43,893 nucleotides of DNA. Origin: Streptomyces sp. NRRL S-350. Lineage in GTDB: Bacteria; Actinomycetota; Actinomycetes; Streptomycetales; Streptomycetaceae. The first letter of the stretch is position 1, and every line of letters starts with the position of its first letter. Positions 32,243 to 41,650 of this stretch are shown here, piece after piece. The notes beneath the pieces were generated by a model. The model saw nothing but the letters and a program-made list of their open reading frames with translations, made no database searches and was not told where the DNA came from. The stretch lies in the NCBI RefSeq assembly GCF_000719705.1, contig NZ_JOHO01000058.1, positions 1 through 43,893 of the forward strand, written 5' to 3'. The translations under genes were made by a program, and so were the position numbers.

Positions 32243-33757
32243 TCAGTGCTGGTGGCGCGGGAAGACCGCGCGGCGGAGGATGGTCGGCAGGCCGACGGTC
32301 CGGCCGGTCCGGGCCGCCTTCGGGAGCCCCCCGTCCGGGTGGGCCGTACCGATGGCGACGGGCGGGGCGTCGGTGCCGGTCGGGCTGCCGGCGGCGGGCC
32401 GGGTGTGCGGTCGCTTGAGCCGGACGTAGACCGGGATGCCGAGCAGGATGGTGAACAGGCCGTAGTAGACGGTCTGGTAGCCGCTGCCCTGGATCGACCA
32501 GTAGGAGAAGGCCAGGGCCAGGACGGTGACGGTGGTGTCCCGGGCGAGGCGACGACGATCCAGCTCCTCCCGCCCGCGCTGCGTCAGCCAGTACAGCTGG
32601 GCGGCGGCCGAAAGCAGGTAGGGGATGACGGCGGTGAGCACGCTCAGCAGGACGATCTCGGTGAACACCCGGGTGAACCGGGTGTAGCTGACCACGGTGA
32701 GCAGCGAGGCGAGGACCGTCGCCGAGACGATGCCGAAGGCAGGGATCTCGCCGCGGCCGCGGGTGCGGGCGAAGGCGGCCGGGAACAGTCCGTCGCGGGC
32801 CGCGGCCATCGGCATCTCCGCGCAGATCAGGGTCCAGCCGTTGAGGGCGCCGAGTCCGGAGACGACCGCCGCGGCCGCGACCAGGTTCCCGGCCCAGTGG
32901 CCGCCCGCGATGTTGTTCATGGCGTCGGTGAACGGCGCGGTGGAGGAGGCGAGTTGGCCGTGCGGCACGGTGCCGAACACCGCGAGCGTGCCCAGCAGGT
33001 AGATCGCCGCACACGCCAGGGTGCCGTACACGGTGGCCCTGGGCACGTTGCGCTTCGGCTCCCGCACCCGCCCGGCCGCCACCGAGGCGGTCTCCAGGCC
33101 GATGTAGCTGAACAGCGCGATCGCGCCGGCCGCCGACACCGCGCCCAGCGCCGAGCCGCCGCTCGCGTTGAAGGCCCCGAAGTCGCCGGACTTGACGAAC
33201 AGCAGGCCGGCCGTGGCCATGAACGCCAGCGGCAGGAACTTCAGGACCGTGGTGACCACCTGGACGGCCCCGATGCTGCGCACGCCGGCCAGGTTCACGA
33301 CCGCCGGCAGCCACAGGCCAGCCAAGGCGATGGCGATCGAGGTCCCGGTGTGATGGCCCTTGTTGACGAAGACTTCGACGTAGCCGACCCAGGCCACCAC
33401 GATGGCGGCGTTCCCGGCCCAGGCCGTGATCCAGTAGGACCAGGCGGTCAGGAACCCCGCGAAATCGCCGAACGCCTCCCGGGCGTAGACGAACGGGCCA
33501 CCGCTGCCGGGCACCCGCTTCGAGAGCTTCCCGAAGGTCACTGCCAGCGCCAGCGCGCCGACGGTGACCAGCACGAACGCCACCAGCGCGATCGGCCCGT
33601 ACGGCGCGAGCGCCGAGGGCAGCGCGAACACCCCGGTTCCGATGACGCTGCCGACGACGAGTGCGGTCGCGGCCGGCAGTCCGAACGTGGCGCCGCGCCC
33701 CCGGGTTTCACCAACCGCCGGGCTCGCCGGCGTTCTCCCGCGATCGGATGGGGACAT
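32243..33757 (-). CDS. arginine/ornithine antiporter-like APC transporter
   Basis: A 504-residue membrane protein of the APC superfamily, basic amino acid/polyamine antiporter (APA) type, related in role to ArcD. About 12 helices are visible. The first has [27 protein letters not shown] (about 20-46), then [60 protein letters not shown], and [29 protein letters not shown]. The APC GxG signature and helix-6 acidic residue in GLETAS are typical. As first gene of the operon with arcABC it should import arginine in exchange for ornithine. The ATG at 33757 has AAAGGAG upstream. A GGGACC/GGGCCC inverted repeat lies 103 bp upstream. The assignment to ArcD function rests on context. Confidence 0.9.
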   Translation of the reverse strand: MSPSDRGRTPASPAVGETRGRGATFGLPAATALVVGSVIGTGVFALPSALAPYGPIALVAFVLVTVGALALAVTFGKLSKRVPGSGGPFVYAREAFGDFAGFLTAWSYWITAWAGNAAIVVAWVGYVEVFVNKGHHTGTSIAIALAGLWLPAVVNLAGVRSIGAVQVVTTVLKFLPLAFMATAGLLFVKSGDFGAFNASGGSALGAVSAAGAIALFSYIGLETASVAAGRVREPKRNVPRATVYGTLACAAIYLLGTLAVFGTVPHGQLASSTAPFTDAMNNIAGGHWAGNLVAAAAVVSGLGALNGWTLICAEMPMAAARDGLFPAAFARTRGRGEIPAFGIVSATVLASLLTVVSYTRFTRVFTEIVLLSVLTAVIPYLLSAAAQLYWLTQRGREELDRRRLARDTTVTVLALAFSYWSIQGSGYQTVYYGLFTILLGIPVYVRLKRPHTRPAAGSPTGTDAPPVAIGTAHPDGGLPKAARTGRTVGLPTILRRAVFPRHQH

Positions 33758-33859
33758 GAGGGGGCTCCTTTGCCAGAGAGCGGAGGATTTCGGGCCGGGC
33801 ACCAGTCGTGCCTGTCGCCCACGGTGAGGATCCTCGACCTGCAGCCCCGCCCTGCCCCA

Positions 33860-33873
33860 GGGACCTCGGGCCC
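33860..33873. promoter_or_regulatory. candidate DevR/OsdR box upstream of the arginine deiminase operon
   Basis: GGGACCTCGGGCCC, flanked by CA and TG so that the repeat extends to 18 bp, 103 bp before the antiporter start. It is almost identical to the USP copy 2 site (27891). It lies in the divergent region shared with the DevR-type gene. Confidence 0.6.
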
Positions 33874-33927
33874 TGCTTCCGGCGCCGGCGGTCCCGGGCC
33901 GACACCCCGGTGGTCCCGACCGGACCT

Positions 33928-33973
33928 GCGCCGTGCGGTGACCACCGGACCCGCGCCGTGCGGTGACCACCGG
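33928..33973. repeat. 21-bp direct repeat, two copies
   Basis: A 21-bp unit beginning GCGCCGTGCGGTGACCACC occurs exactly at 33928-33948 and again at 33953-33973 (25-bp period). It lies between the two box-like sites in the divergent promoter region of the arginine deiminase operon and the DevR-type gene, and could be a binding site for a second regulator or neutral duplication. Confidence 0.7.
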
Positions 33974-34059
33974 GCGTGGCGCCGGCACCGGGGCCGCGCC
34001 TTCGACGCCGGAGCCGACGGGCTGAGCCGGCCATCGCGTCCGGCGGTCGTGCGGAGACA

Positions 34060-34073
34060 GGGCCTTCCGGCCC
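34060..34073. promoter_or_regulatory. candidate DevR/OsdR box upstream of the DevR-type gene
   Basis: GGGCCTTCCGGCCC, flanked by A and T so that the repeat extends to 16 bp, 84 bp before the response-regulator start. The position fits autoregulation, as known for DosR. It differs at one base from the site before the D-LDH gene. Confidence 0.55.
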
Positions 34074-34157
34074 TACCGGTGCGCTCGCGCCCGCGGGAGA
34101 CTCCTGGCAGGTTTCGCCCGCACCGTCCGGTGCCGGGTCCCGAGGTATGGAGAAGCG

Positions 34158-34856
34158 ATGGCCGACCAGGCGGCAGAGCAGTCGATCGCCCCCGTCAAGG
34201 TGTTCCTCCTCGACGACCACGAGGTCGTTCGCCGGGGCGTCCACGACCTGCTGGACGCGGAGCCCGGCCTGACCGTGATCGGCGAGGCCGCCACCGCGGA
34301 GCAGGCGATCACCCGCGTGCCGGCCCTGCGTCCCGACGTCGCCATCCTGGACATGCGGCTGCCGGACGGCGACGGCGTGACCGTGTGCCGCGAACTGCGC
34401 TCCCGCATGCCCGGACTCGCCTGTCTGATGCTCACCTCCTTCGACGACGAGGAGGCCCTGCTCGACTCGATCATGGCCGGAGCGGCCGGCTACGTCCTCA
34501 AGCAGATCAGCGGCACCGACCTCGTCTCCGCCGTACGGACCGTCGCCGCCGGCCAGTCCATGCTCGACCCCGGTGCCACCACCCGCCTGATGGCCCGGCT
34601 GCGGGGCGACACCGCCGCTCCGACCCAGGCCTTCCCCGAACTCACCGAGCGGGAACGGGAGATCCTCGCCCTCGTCGGCGAGGGGCTGACCAACCGGCAG
34701 ATCGGCCAGCGGCTCTACCTCGCCGAGAAGACCGTCAAGAACCACGTCTCCCGGCTGCTCGCCAAGCTCGGCGTGGAGCGCAGGGTCCAGGCCGCCATCA
34801 TCGCCACGGAGACCCTTGCCCTCCAGAAGCAGGGCAGCGGGCGGTCCACCCGCTGA
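34158..34856 (+). CDS. DevR/DosR-type LuxR-family response regulator (copy 2)
   Basis: A 232-residue response regulator close to copy 1 at 18078. The receiver starts [23 protein letters not shown], with phospho-acceptor Asp65 in VAILDMRLPDGDG, and YVLKQISGTDL with the switch Lys. The LuxR HTH is [48 protein letters not shown], the DosR-type recognition helix. The ATG has GGAG six bases away. It likely acts with the GAF kinase encoded on the opposite strand about 0.6 kb downstream. A symmetric GGGCC/GGCCC site sits 84 bp upstream, and the arginine deiminase operon is divergent from it, suggesting direct control of that operon. The last 20 residues are basic and not conserved. Confidence 0.93.
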   Translation: MADQAAEQSIAPVKVFLLDDHEVVRRGVHDLLDAEPGLTVIGEAATAEQAITRVPALRPDVAILDMRLPDGDGVTVCRELRSRMPGLACLMLTSFDDEEALLDSIMAGAAGYVLKQISGTDLVSAVRTVAAGQSMLDPGATTRLMARLRGDTAAPTQAFPELTEREREILALVGEGLTNRQIGQRLYLAEKTVKNHVSRLLAKLGVERRVQAAIIATETLALQKQGSGRSTR

Positions 34857-34935
34857 ACCCGTCGCCGCCGCCCACCGCGGATCCGACCAGCCCACCCGAA
34901 ACCGGGCCCGCCTGCCGCCACCGGGGGACCAACGG

Positions 34936-34955
34936 CCCCTCCCCCGCGGGAGGGG
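34936..34955 (+). terminator. short GC hairpin between DevR-type and split-barrel genes
   Basis: CCCCTCCC and GGGAGGGG with a four-base loop, about 80 bp after the response-regulator stop. It is a plausible terminator, though it lies just before the next start and could instead fold in that gene's leader. Confidence 0.5.
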
Positions 34956-34975
34956 GCGGCGCGAGCATCGATGCC

Positions 34976-35410
34976 ATGACACCCGATACCACGCCGGCAC
35001 TGGACGAGCGGCAGTGCCTGCGGCTCCTGGCCACGGCCTCGGTCGGCCGCGTCGTCTACACCGTGGGCGCCCTGCCGGCCGTCCTCCCCACCCGCTACCT
35101 CCTCGACGGTGACGCGGGGGTGCTGCTCAGCGCCGCCGCCGACTCCGAGTTGATCCGTGCCGTCTCGGGGGCTCTCGTCGCCTTCGAGGTCGGCGAGGTC
35201 GACGAGGCCGACGGCAGCGGCTGGACGGTGACCGTCCTCGGCCGGGCCGACGTGAGCGCGGAGCCTCCCCCGGCCGAGGCCGCCCCGATGGTCCGCCCCA
35301 CCGGCCGGGTGACCGTCCGGATCCGGCCCGAACTGCTGAAGGGCCGGGTTCTGCCCGCCTCGTCACCGTGTCGGCCCGGGCCGGCGGGCGGGCACCGGCC
35401 CGCGACATGA
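34976..35410 (+). CDS. pyridoxamine 5'-phosphate oxidase-family split-barrel protein
   Basis: A 144-residue flavin-type split-barrel protein. LDERQCLRLLATASVGRVVYTVGALPAVLPTRYLLDGDAGVLL corresponds to the usual C.ELLA....GR... opening and the second strand of the family, then VAFEVGEVDEADGSGWTVTVLGRADV and VRIRPELLKGRVL close the barrel. Short proteins of this kind (Rv2004/DUF2470-like or nitroimidazole-related) bind FMN or F420 and are common DosR-regulon members. The ATG at 34976 has no strong Shine-Dalgarno; a GC hairpin stands just before it. It runs into the end of the DevS-type kinase gene (convergent, about 19 bp apart). The C-terminal Pro/Gly-rich tail is not typical. Cofactor and substrate are unknown. 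Confidence 0.82.
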   Translation: MTPDTTPALDERQCLRLLATASVGRVVYTVGALPAVLPTRYLLDGDAGVLLSAAADSELIRAVSGALVAFEVGEVDEADGSGWTVTVLGRADVSAEPPPAEAAPMVRPTGRVTVRIRPELLKGRVLPASSPCRPGPAGGHRPAT

Positions 35411-35429
35411 GGGCGGCACGTGGCCCGGG

Positions 35430-37604
<2,175 letters not shown>

Positions 37605-37808
37605 CTAGCGGCCCTGGCCCTGCAGGCGCACGGCACCGGACGGGCAGTTGCGGACGGCGGCCTCGACCTCGGCCCGCCGCTCCTCCGCGGGGTCGGCGTC
37701 GAGCACGACGACCACACCGGTCCGGTCGTCCTGGTCGAAGACCGTCGGCGCGTGCAGGGCGCAGAGGCCGCCGCCGATGCAGGCGTCCTGGTCGGCTGAG
37801 ACTCGCAT
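37605..37808 (-). CDS. 3Fe-4S ferredoxin for cytochrome P450
   Basis: A 67-residue small acidic ferredoxin of the Fer4_13 type. It has Cys10 and Cys16 (ACIGGGLCALHAPTVFDQDD) and a third Cys in NCPSGAVRLQ; the second position of the classical four-Cys pattern is Gly, so the cluster is 3Fe-4S. Such ferredoxins deliver electrons to Streptomyces P450s of the CYP105 type. The ATG at 37808 follows GAAGGAGAGAAC. It lies 47 bp downstream of the P450 gene on the same strand, the standard pairing. The ferredoxin reductase is not in the window. Confidence 0.93.
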   Translation of the reverse strand: MRVSADQDACIGGGLCALHAPTVFDQDDRTGVVVVLDADPAEERRAEVEAAVRNCPSGAVRLQGQGR

Positions 37809-37855
37809 GTTCTCTCCTTCTCGCTGTCCTGGCTGTCCTGCGTGGTCCGCCGGGC

Positions 37856-39061
37856 TCACCAGGTCACGGGCAGGGCCGAGACGCCCTCCAGGCCGCCGGT
37901 GTCGCGCAGCGGCACCTCGTCCGCGGGCACGGCCAGGCGCAGCGTGGGGAAGCGGGTGAGCAGGGCGGTCAGCGCCACCTCGATCTCCGCCTTCGCGAGG
38001 TGCTGGCCGATGCACTGGTGCACGCCGAAGCCGAGGGCGAGGTGGCGGTTCTCGGAGCTGCGGGTGATGTCGAAGGTGTCCGGCTCCTCGAAGGCCTCCG
38101 GGTCGCGGTTGAGCAGGGCGTTGGGCATCAGGACGCCGTCGCCGGCGGCGATGGTCTGCCCGGCGATCTCGATGTCGGCGACCGCGATGCGCCGGGTGAC
38201 GGTGTCGGCGATGGACAGGTAGCGCAGCAGCTCGTCGACCGCCGAGGGCATCAGCTCGGGCTTGGCGCGCAGCAGGGCGAGCTGGTCGGGGTGCTCCAGC
38301 AGCGTGAAGATGCCCAGGGCGATCATCGAGGAGGTGGTGACGTGGCCGGAGTTGAGCATGACCAGGGCGAGGACGACGAGTTCCTGGTGGCTCATCTCCC
38401 CGTTGGCGACCGGTCCGGCGACGAGGTCGCCGAGCAGGCCGGGCTGCGGCTCGTCGGCGTTCTCCATGGCGGTGATCAGGCGGTCCAGGTAGCCGAACAG
38501 CTCGCCGATCATCTGCTGGACGGATTCGACGCTCTCCACCTTCTCCAGGCGGTAGCCGCGGTCCTGGAAGAACTCGTGGTCCTCGAAGGGGATGCCGAGC
38601 AGCTCGCAGACGATCTTGGAGGGCAGGTGGATCGCGAACTCGGAGACCAGGTCCAGCGGGCCGCCCTTGGCCTGCATGGCGTCGATGAGTTCGTTGGTGA
38701 TCTCCTCGATCCTCGGGCGGGCCTCGCGGGCGCGCTTGAGGGTGAAGGAGGGCAGCAGCATCCGGCGCTGGACGTCGTGCTCGGGCGAGTCCATCTCGGG
38801 CAGCATCCGGAACGGGCGCGGGGTGCGCTCGGCGGCGGACAGCGCCGGGAAGTCGGGCCGGGTACGGTCGTTGGACAGCCGGGAGTCGCCGAGCAGCTTG
38901 TGGGCGACGGCGTGGCTGCTGACCAGCCAGGCGCTGCGGCCGTCGAACAGCTGGACCTTCTGCAGCGGGCCCTTGCCCTTGAAGTCGTTGTAGCCGGTGG
39001 GCGGCTGGTAGGGGCAGCTGCGGGACAGCGGGAAGGACGCGGTGGGCGTCGGCTGGGTCAT
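37856..39061 (-). CDS. cytochrome P450, CYP105-like, with atypical I-helix
   Basis: A 401-residue soluble P450. The opening SRSCPYQPPTGYNDF is CYP105-like. ExxR is ELLR at 277-280 and the heme loop LGFGVHQCIGQHLA has Cys350. The I-helix reads LNSGHVTTSSMI: where most P450s have AGHETT, the acidic residue is Val241, while the Thr pair remains. This changes the usual acid-alcohol proton relay and may point to a non-standard reaction. The ATG at 39061 has AGGAG-like CCAGGAGCC upstream. The ferredoxin follows directly, and the FAD monooxygenase and AOC-like genes precede it on the same strand. It likely oxidises an advanced natural-product intermediate. Confidence 0.93.
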   Translation of the reverse strand: MTQPTPTASFPLSRSCPYQPPTGYNDFKGKGPLQKVQLFDGRSAWLVSSHAVAHKLLGDSRLSNDRTRPDFPALSAAERTPRPFRMLPEMDSPEHDVQRRMLLPSFTLKRAREARPRIEEITNELIDAMQAKGGPLDLVSEFAIHLPSKIVCELLGIPFEDHEFFQDRGYRLEKVESVESVQQMIGELFGYLDRLITAMENADEPQPGLLGDLVAGPVANGEMSHQELVVLALVMLNSGHVTTSSMIALGIFTLLEHPDQLALLRAKPELMPSAVDELLRYLSIADTVTRRIAVADIEIAGQTIAAGDGVLMPNALLNRDPEAFEEPDTFDITRSSENRHLALGFGVHQCIGQHLAKAEIEVALTALLTRFPTLRLAVPADEVPLRDTGGLEGVSALPVTW

Positions 39062-39147
39062 GGACAGGCTCCTGGGCTGGGAAGGCGTCTCACGGGCAGG
39101 GCGGGCGGCGGGGCCGACGCCGGCTCGGTGCGGCCGGGTCCGGCTCC

Positions 39148-39215
39148 GGGGCTGCGGAAGGGCTGGGGCTGCGGAGGGGCTGGGGCTGCGGAGGGGCTGG
39201 GGCTGCCGCAGGACT
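39148..39215. repeat. 17-bp minisatellite, four copies
   Basis: Unit GGGGCTGCGGAGGGGCT, four head-to-tail copies (39148-39164, 39165-39181, 39182-39198, 39199-39215); copies 2 and 3 are identical, copy 1 has one change and copy 4 has four. It lies in the 263-bp gap between the P450 and FAD monooxygenase genes. It has no known function and the length may vary between strains. Confidence 0.85.
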
Positions 39216-39324
39216 TGGCTGCAGCAGGGTCGGGTGGGCCGCGGAGGACGGGGCGGGCCGGGACGCGCGCCGCGGGTTCGGCGGTCGCGCGTCCCTCCGG
39301 CGGTCGGCCGGTCCGCGGCGCCGG

Positions 39325-40788
39325 TCAGTTCGCGGCCGTGCCGAACCAGGTGGCGACCGCGGCGTCCAGGCCGGCGGCGTCCGCGGCACCGGCCCAGGCG
39401 ACGAACCCGTCCGGCCGGACCAGGACGAGCTCGGTGTCGAACGCCTGGTCGGGCTCGGCGGCCACGACGGTCAGCCGGTCGGCGAGCGGCGCCAGGGCGG
39501 AGAGGTCGGCCGCGCCGCCGGACAGGTCCAGCAGCACGCCGCGGCCGGCGCCGAGCGCCTCGGCGGGGCCGGTGACCGTCCCGTCGGCGGTCTTGAGGCT
39601 CACGTTCGGCACCGGCCGGCCGACGATCGCGGCCGCCTCGGCGCCCTCCGGCGCCGGGATGGGGTAGCGCACGTCGCTGACCATGGTGACCAGGTGCCGG
39701 TTGACGTCGTCGTAGGTGATCAGGTCGGTGAGCAGGGCCCGGAGCGGGGCGACCGACTCCAACGGGTACATCAGGGCGGTCTGGGCGCGCAGCGCCTCGC
39801 AGGCCCGCGCGCCGACCGGCTGGCGCTCGGCGGAGTAGCTGTCGAGCAGGCCCTCGGGGGCCACGCCGCGGACCTCGGCGGCCAGCTTCCAGCCGAGGTT
39901 GACGGCGTCGTTGAGACCGGTGTTGAGGCCGTGTCCGGCGGTGAAGAGGTGGTGGTGCGCGGCGTCGCCCGCGAGCAGCACGCGGCCGAGCCGGTACTGG
40001 GTGACGTACTCGCTGCGGCCCGAGTAGCGGCGCAGCCAGCGGGCGTCGGCGATCGGGCGCTTGCTGCCGGTGAGGCGCTCGATGTTGGCGTCGAGCTCCT
40101 CGATCGTGACCGGGGTGTCGGCCGGGGGCGCGGGGACGTCGAACTCGATGGTCTGCAGCCGGTAGAGGCCGCGCTGCGGGTCGGGCATGGCGCCGAAGAC
40201 GCCGCCCGGGTAGAGCTGGGCCTCGATCTGGCCCTCGTAGGTCTCCAGGTCGGCGAGGACGCCGTACCAGGACGGGCCGCCGGTGACGGTCTCGAAGCCG
40301 GCCAGGCGGCGCACCGTGCTGTCCGAGCCGTCGGCACCGACCAGGTAGTCGCAGCGGATCGTGCTCTCGCCGTCGGTGGAGCGCAGCCGGACGGTGACGC
40401 CTTCGTCGTCGGCGTCGAGGCCGACGACCTCGCGGTCGGTGAGGACCGTCGCGCCCAGGTCCACCGCGCGCTGCTGGAGCAGCGTCTCGACGCGGCTCAT
40501 CTCGACCAGGTAGTTCTCCTGGTCGGTCACCTTGGTGAGGTCCAGCCAGAGCAGGCCGAAGTGGAGCGTGGGCCACTGGTAGAAGCCCTCGCCGCGCAGC
40601 TGCTCGGCGAGCCCGCGCTGTTCGAAGAGCTCGACCGAACGCTGGTGGAAGGTGGAGATCCGCCAGTCCTCGTTGGCCTGCGGCCGGCGGTCGACGACGA
40701 CGGCCTGCACGCCGGCCGCGGCGAGCTCGCCGGCGAGCATCAGGCCCACCGGACCGGCGCCGGCGATCAGAACGGTGGTGGTGTCCAT
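39325..40788 (-). CDS. FAD-dependent aromatic-type monooxygenase (PheA/TfdB family)
   Basis: A 487-residue class A flavin monooxygenase. It has GxGxxG FAD loop VLIAGAGPVGLMLAGELA (6-23), VVVDRR, then Arg in SRVETLLQQRA, the DG motif DYLVGADGSDSTVRR (about 148-162), and the GD motif GRVLLAGDAAHHHLFTAGHGLN followed by TGLNDAVNLGWKLAAEV. The usual AHIHPPTGGQG reads AHHHLFTAGHG here, so the loop near the flavin is altered. A C-terminal thioredoxin-like domain (VRPDGFVAWAG) is present, as in aromatic polyketide hydroxylases such as RdmE/PgaE. The ATG at 40788 has GGGAGAG upstream. It lies 66 bp after the AOC-like gene and 263 bp before the P450 on the same strand. A polyketide-like substrate is inferred. 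Confidence 0.92.
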   Translation of the reverse strand: MDTTTVLIAGAGPVGLMLAGELAAAGVQAVVVDRRPQANEDWRISTFHQRSVELFEQRGLAEQLRGEGFYQWPTLHFGLLWLDLTKVTDQENYLVEMSRVETLLQQRAVDLGATVLTDREVVGLDADDEGVTVRLRSTDGESTIRCDYLVGADGSDSTVRRLAGFETVTGGPSWYGVLADLETYEGQIEAQLYPGGVFGAMPDPQRGLYRLQTIEFDVPAPPADTPVTIEELDANIERLTGSKRPIADARWLRRYSGRSEYVTQYRLGRVLLAGDAAHHHLFTAGHGLNTGLNDAVNLGWKLAAEVRGVAPEGLLDSYSAERQPVGARACEALRAQTALMYPLESVAPLRALLTDLITYDDVNRHLVTMVSDVRYPIPAPEGAEAAAIVGRPVPNVSLKTADGTVTGPAEALGAGRGVLLDLSGGAADLSALAPLADRLTVVAAEPDQAFDTELVLVRPDGFVAWAGAADAAGLDAAVATWFGTAAN

Positions 40789-40854
40789 CAATGCTCTCCC
40801 TGGAGACTTCGGCGGCTTGGGGGGGTGGTGTGCGCGGCTCGGGGGCCCGGGGCG

Positions 40855-41367
40855 CTACTGCGGCTTGGCGGCCGGTGCGCGCAGGACGATCTCGGCGTGG
40901 AACGTGTCGGGCTTGTCGGTCTGCAGGTAGGAGCGGCTGCCGGCGGTGCCCCGGTAGCGGCCGCTGAGGCCGTAGGCGTCGATGCTCTGGCCCTGGCCGG
41001 CCATGGTGGCCGTGATGTCGACGATGCCCATGGTCCGGGCGGTGCCGTCGGCGAAGGTGAGGAACTCCCGGTAGAAGCCGAAGATCCGGTTGTCCCCGGG
41101 GCGGACGTGGACGATGGTCACCGCGCCGGTCAGCGCGGCGAGGTGTTCGCCGTCGGCGGTGGTGATCTCGTTCCTGAACGTCGCGCCGTCCCCGACTCCG
41201 ATGCCGGTTCCGCTGATGACGATCTCGCGTTGCACGACGACGTCGGTGAGGTCGGCGAGGACGATCTCCTCGGTGGCGGCGGCCTCCTCGGCCGCGGCCG
41301 AGCGGTCGGTGCCGACCGGGATCAGGGGGGTCAGCGCGGTGACGGGGATGGCGACTGGTGCTCCCAT
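40855..41367 (-). CDS. allene oxide cyclase-like/dirigent-type beta-barrel protein
   Basis: A 170-residue small protein with a beta-barrel pattern. The core reads REIVISGTGIGVGDGATFRNEI, AALTGAVTIVHV, FGFYREFLTFADG, GIVDITATMAGQGQSIDAYGLSGRYRGTAGS, then SRSYLQTDKPDTFHAEIVL. The SGRYRGTAG motif is typical of allene-oxide-cyclase-like and dirigent-like barrels (commonly GGTGRYRGARG). Related barrels in bacteria include proteins that steer cyclisation of natural-product intermediates. The first 35 residues are Ala-rich and not conserved. The ATG at 41367 has GAGGAGAC upstream. It sits first in a run with the FAD monooxygenase, P450 and ferredoxin genes, so a pathway role is likely; the catalytic residues cannot be named. 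Confidence 0.8.
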   Translation of the reverse strand: MGAPVAIPVTALTPLIPVGTDRSAAAEEAAATEEIVLADLTDVVVQREIVISGTGIGVGDGATFRNEITTADGEHLAALTGAVTIVHVRPGDNRIFGFYREFLTFADGTARTMGIVDITATMAGQGQSIDAYGLSGRYRGTAGSRSYLQTDKPDTFHAEIVLRAPAAKPQ

Positions 41368-41412
41368 GTCGTGACGTCTCCTCTCGCGGGTGTCGCGGCC
41401 TTGTTCCCTGTA

Positions 41413-41424
41413 CCTTCGCGAAGG
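41413..41424. promoter_or_regulatory. palindromic site upstream of the AOC-like gene
   Basis: CCTTCGCGAAGG is a perfect 12-bp palindrome 45 bp before the AOC-like ATG, in the 283-bp gap to the MFS gene. TetR-type regulators bind such palindromes and a TetR gene lies upstream, so it is a candidate operator. A chance match in GC-rich DNA is possible. Confidence 0.4.
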
Positions 41425-41471
41425 CGACTGAAGCTGGTCTAAAGCCCTGCTTGGCGTGCGGAGTTCGAGGT

Positions 41472-41539
41472 CAGCGGTGCCGTGCGGCCAGCGGTGCCGT
41501 GCGGTCAGCGGTGCGGTGCGGTCAGCGGTGCCGTGCGGC
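41472..41539. repeat. 17-bp minisatellite, four copies
   Basis: Unit CAGCGGTGCCGTGCGG(C/T), four head-to-tail copies (41472-41488, 41489-41505, 41506-41522, 41523-41539). Copies 1 and 4 are identical, copy 2 differs only at the last base, and copy 3 has one further change. It lies in the gap between the MFS exporter and AOC-like genes, upstream of the latter's promoter region. The unit differs from that at 39148 but has the same length and copy number. Confidence 0.9.
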
Positions 41540-41650
41540 CCCGGAGACGACGGAACCCTCCCCCTCCGCGCGAGTCGGGGGTGTCCCGCGCGGAGAGGAA
41601 GGGCGTTCAGTGGGGCGGAGAGCCTCCGGGGGAGGACTTCCGCCGCGTTC

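Noticed and set aside
39148..39215. CRISPR-like array
   Set aside because: The four repeats are directly adjacent with no spacers, only 17 bp long, and no cas genes are present. It is a minisatellite.
37856..40576. A 906-codon frame apparently fusing the FAD monooxygenase region to the P450
   Set aside because: Upstream of MTQPTP the translation is Arg/Pro-rich shadow of the monooxygenase gene read in another frame. The P450 starts at its own ATG.
41472..41539. CRISPR-like array
   Set aside because: The repeats are head-to-tail without spacers and no cas genes are present.
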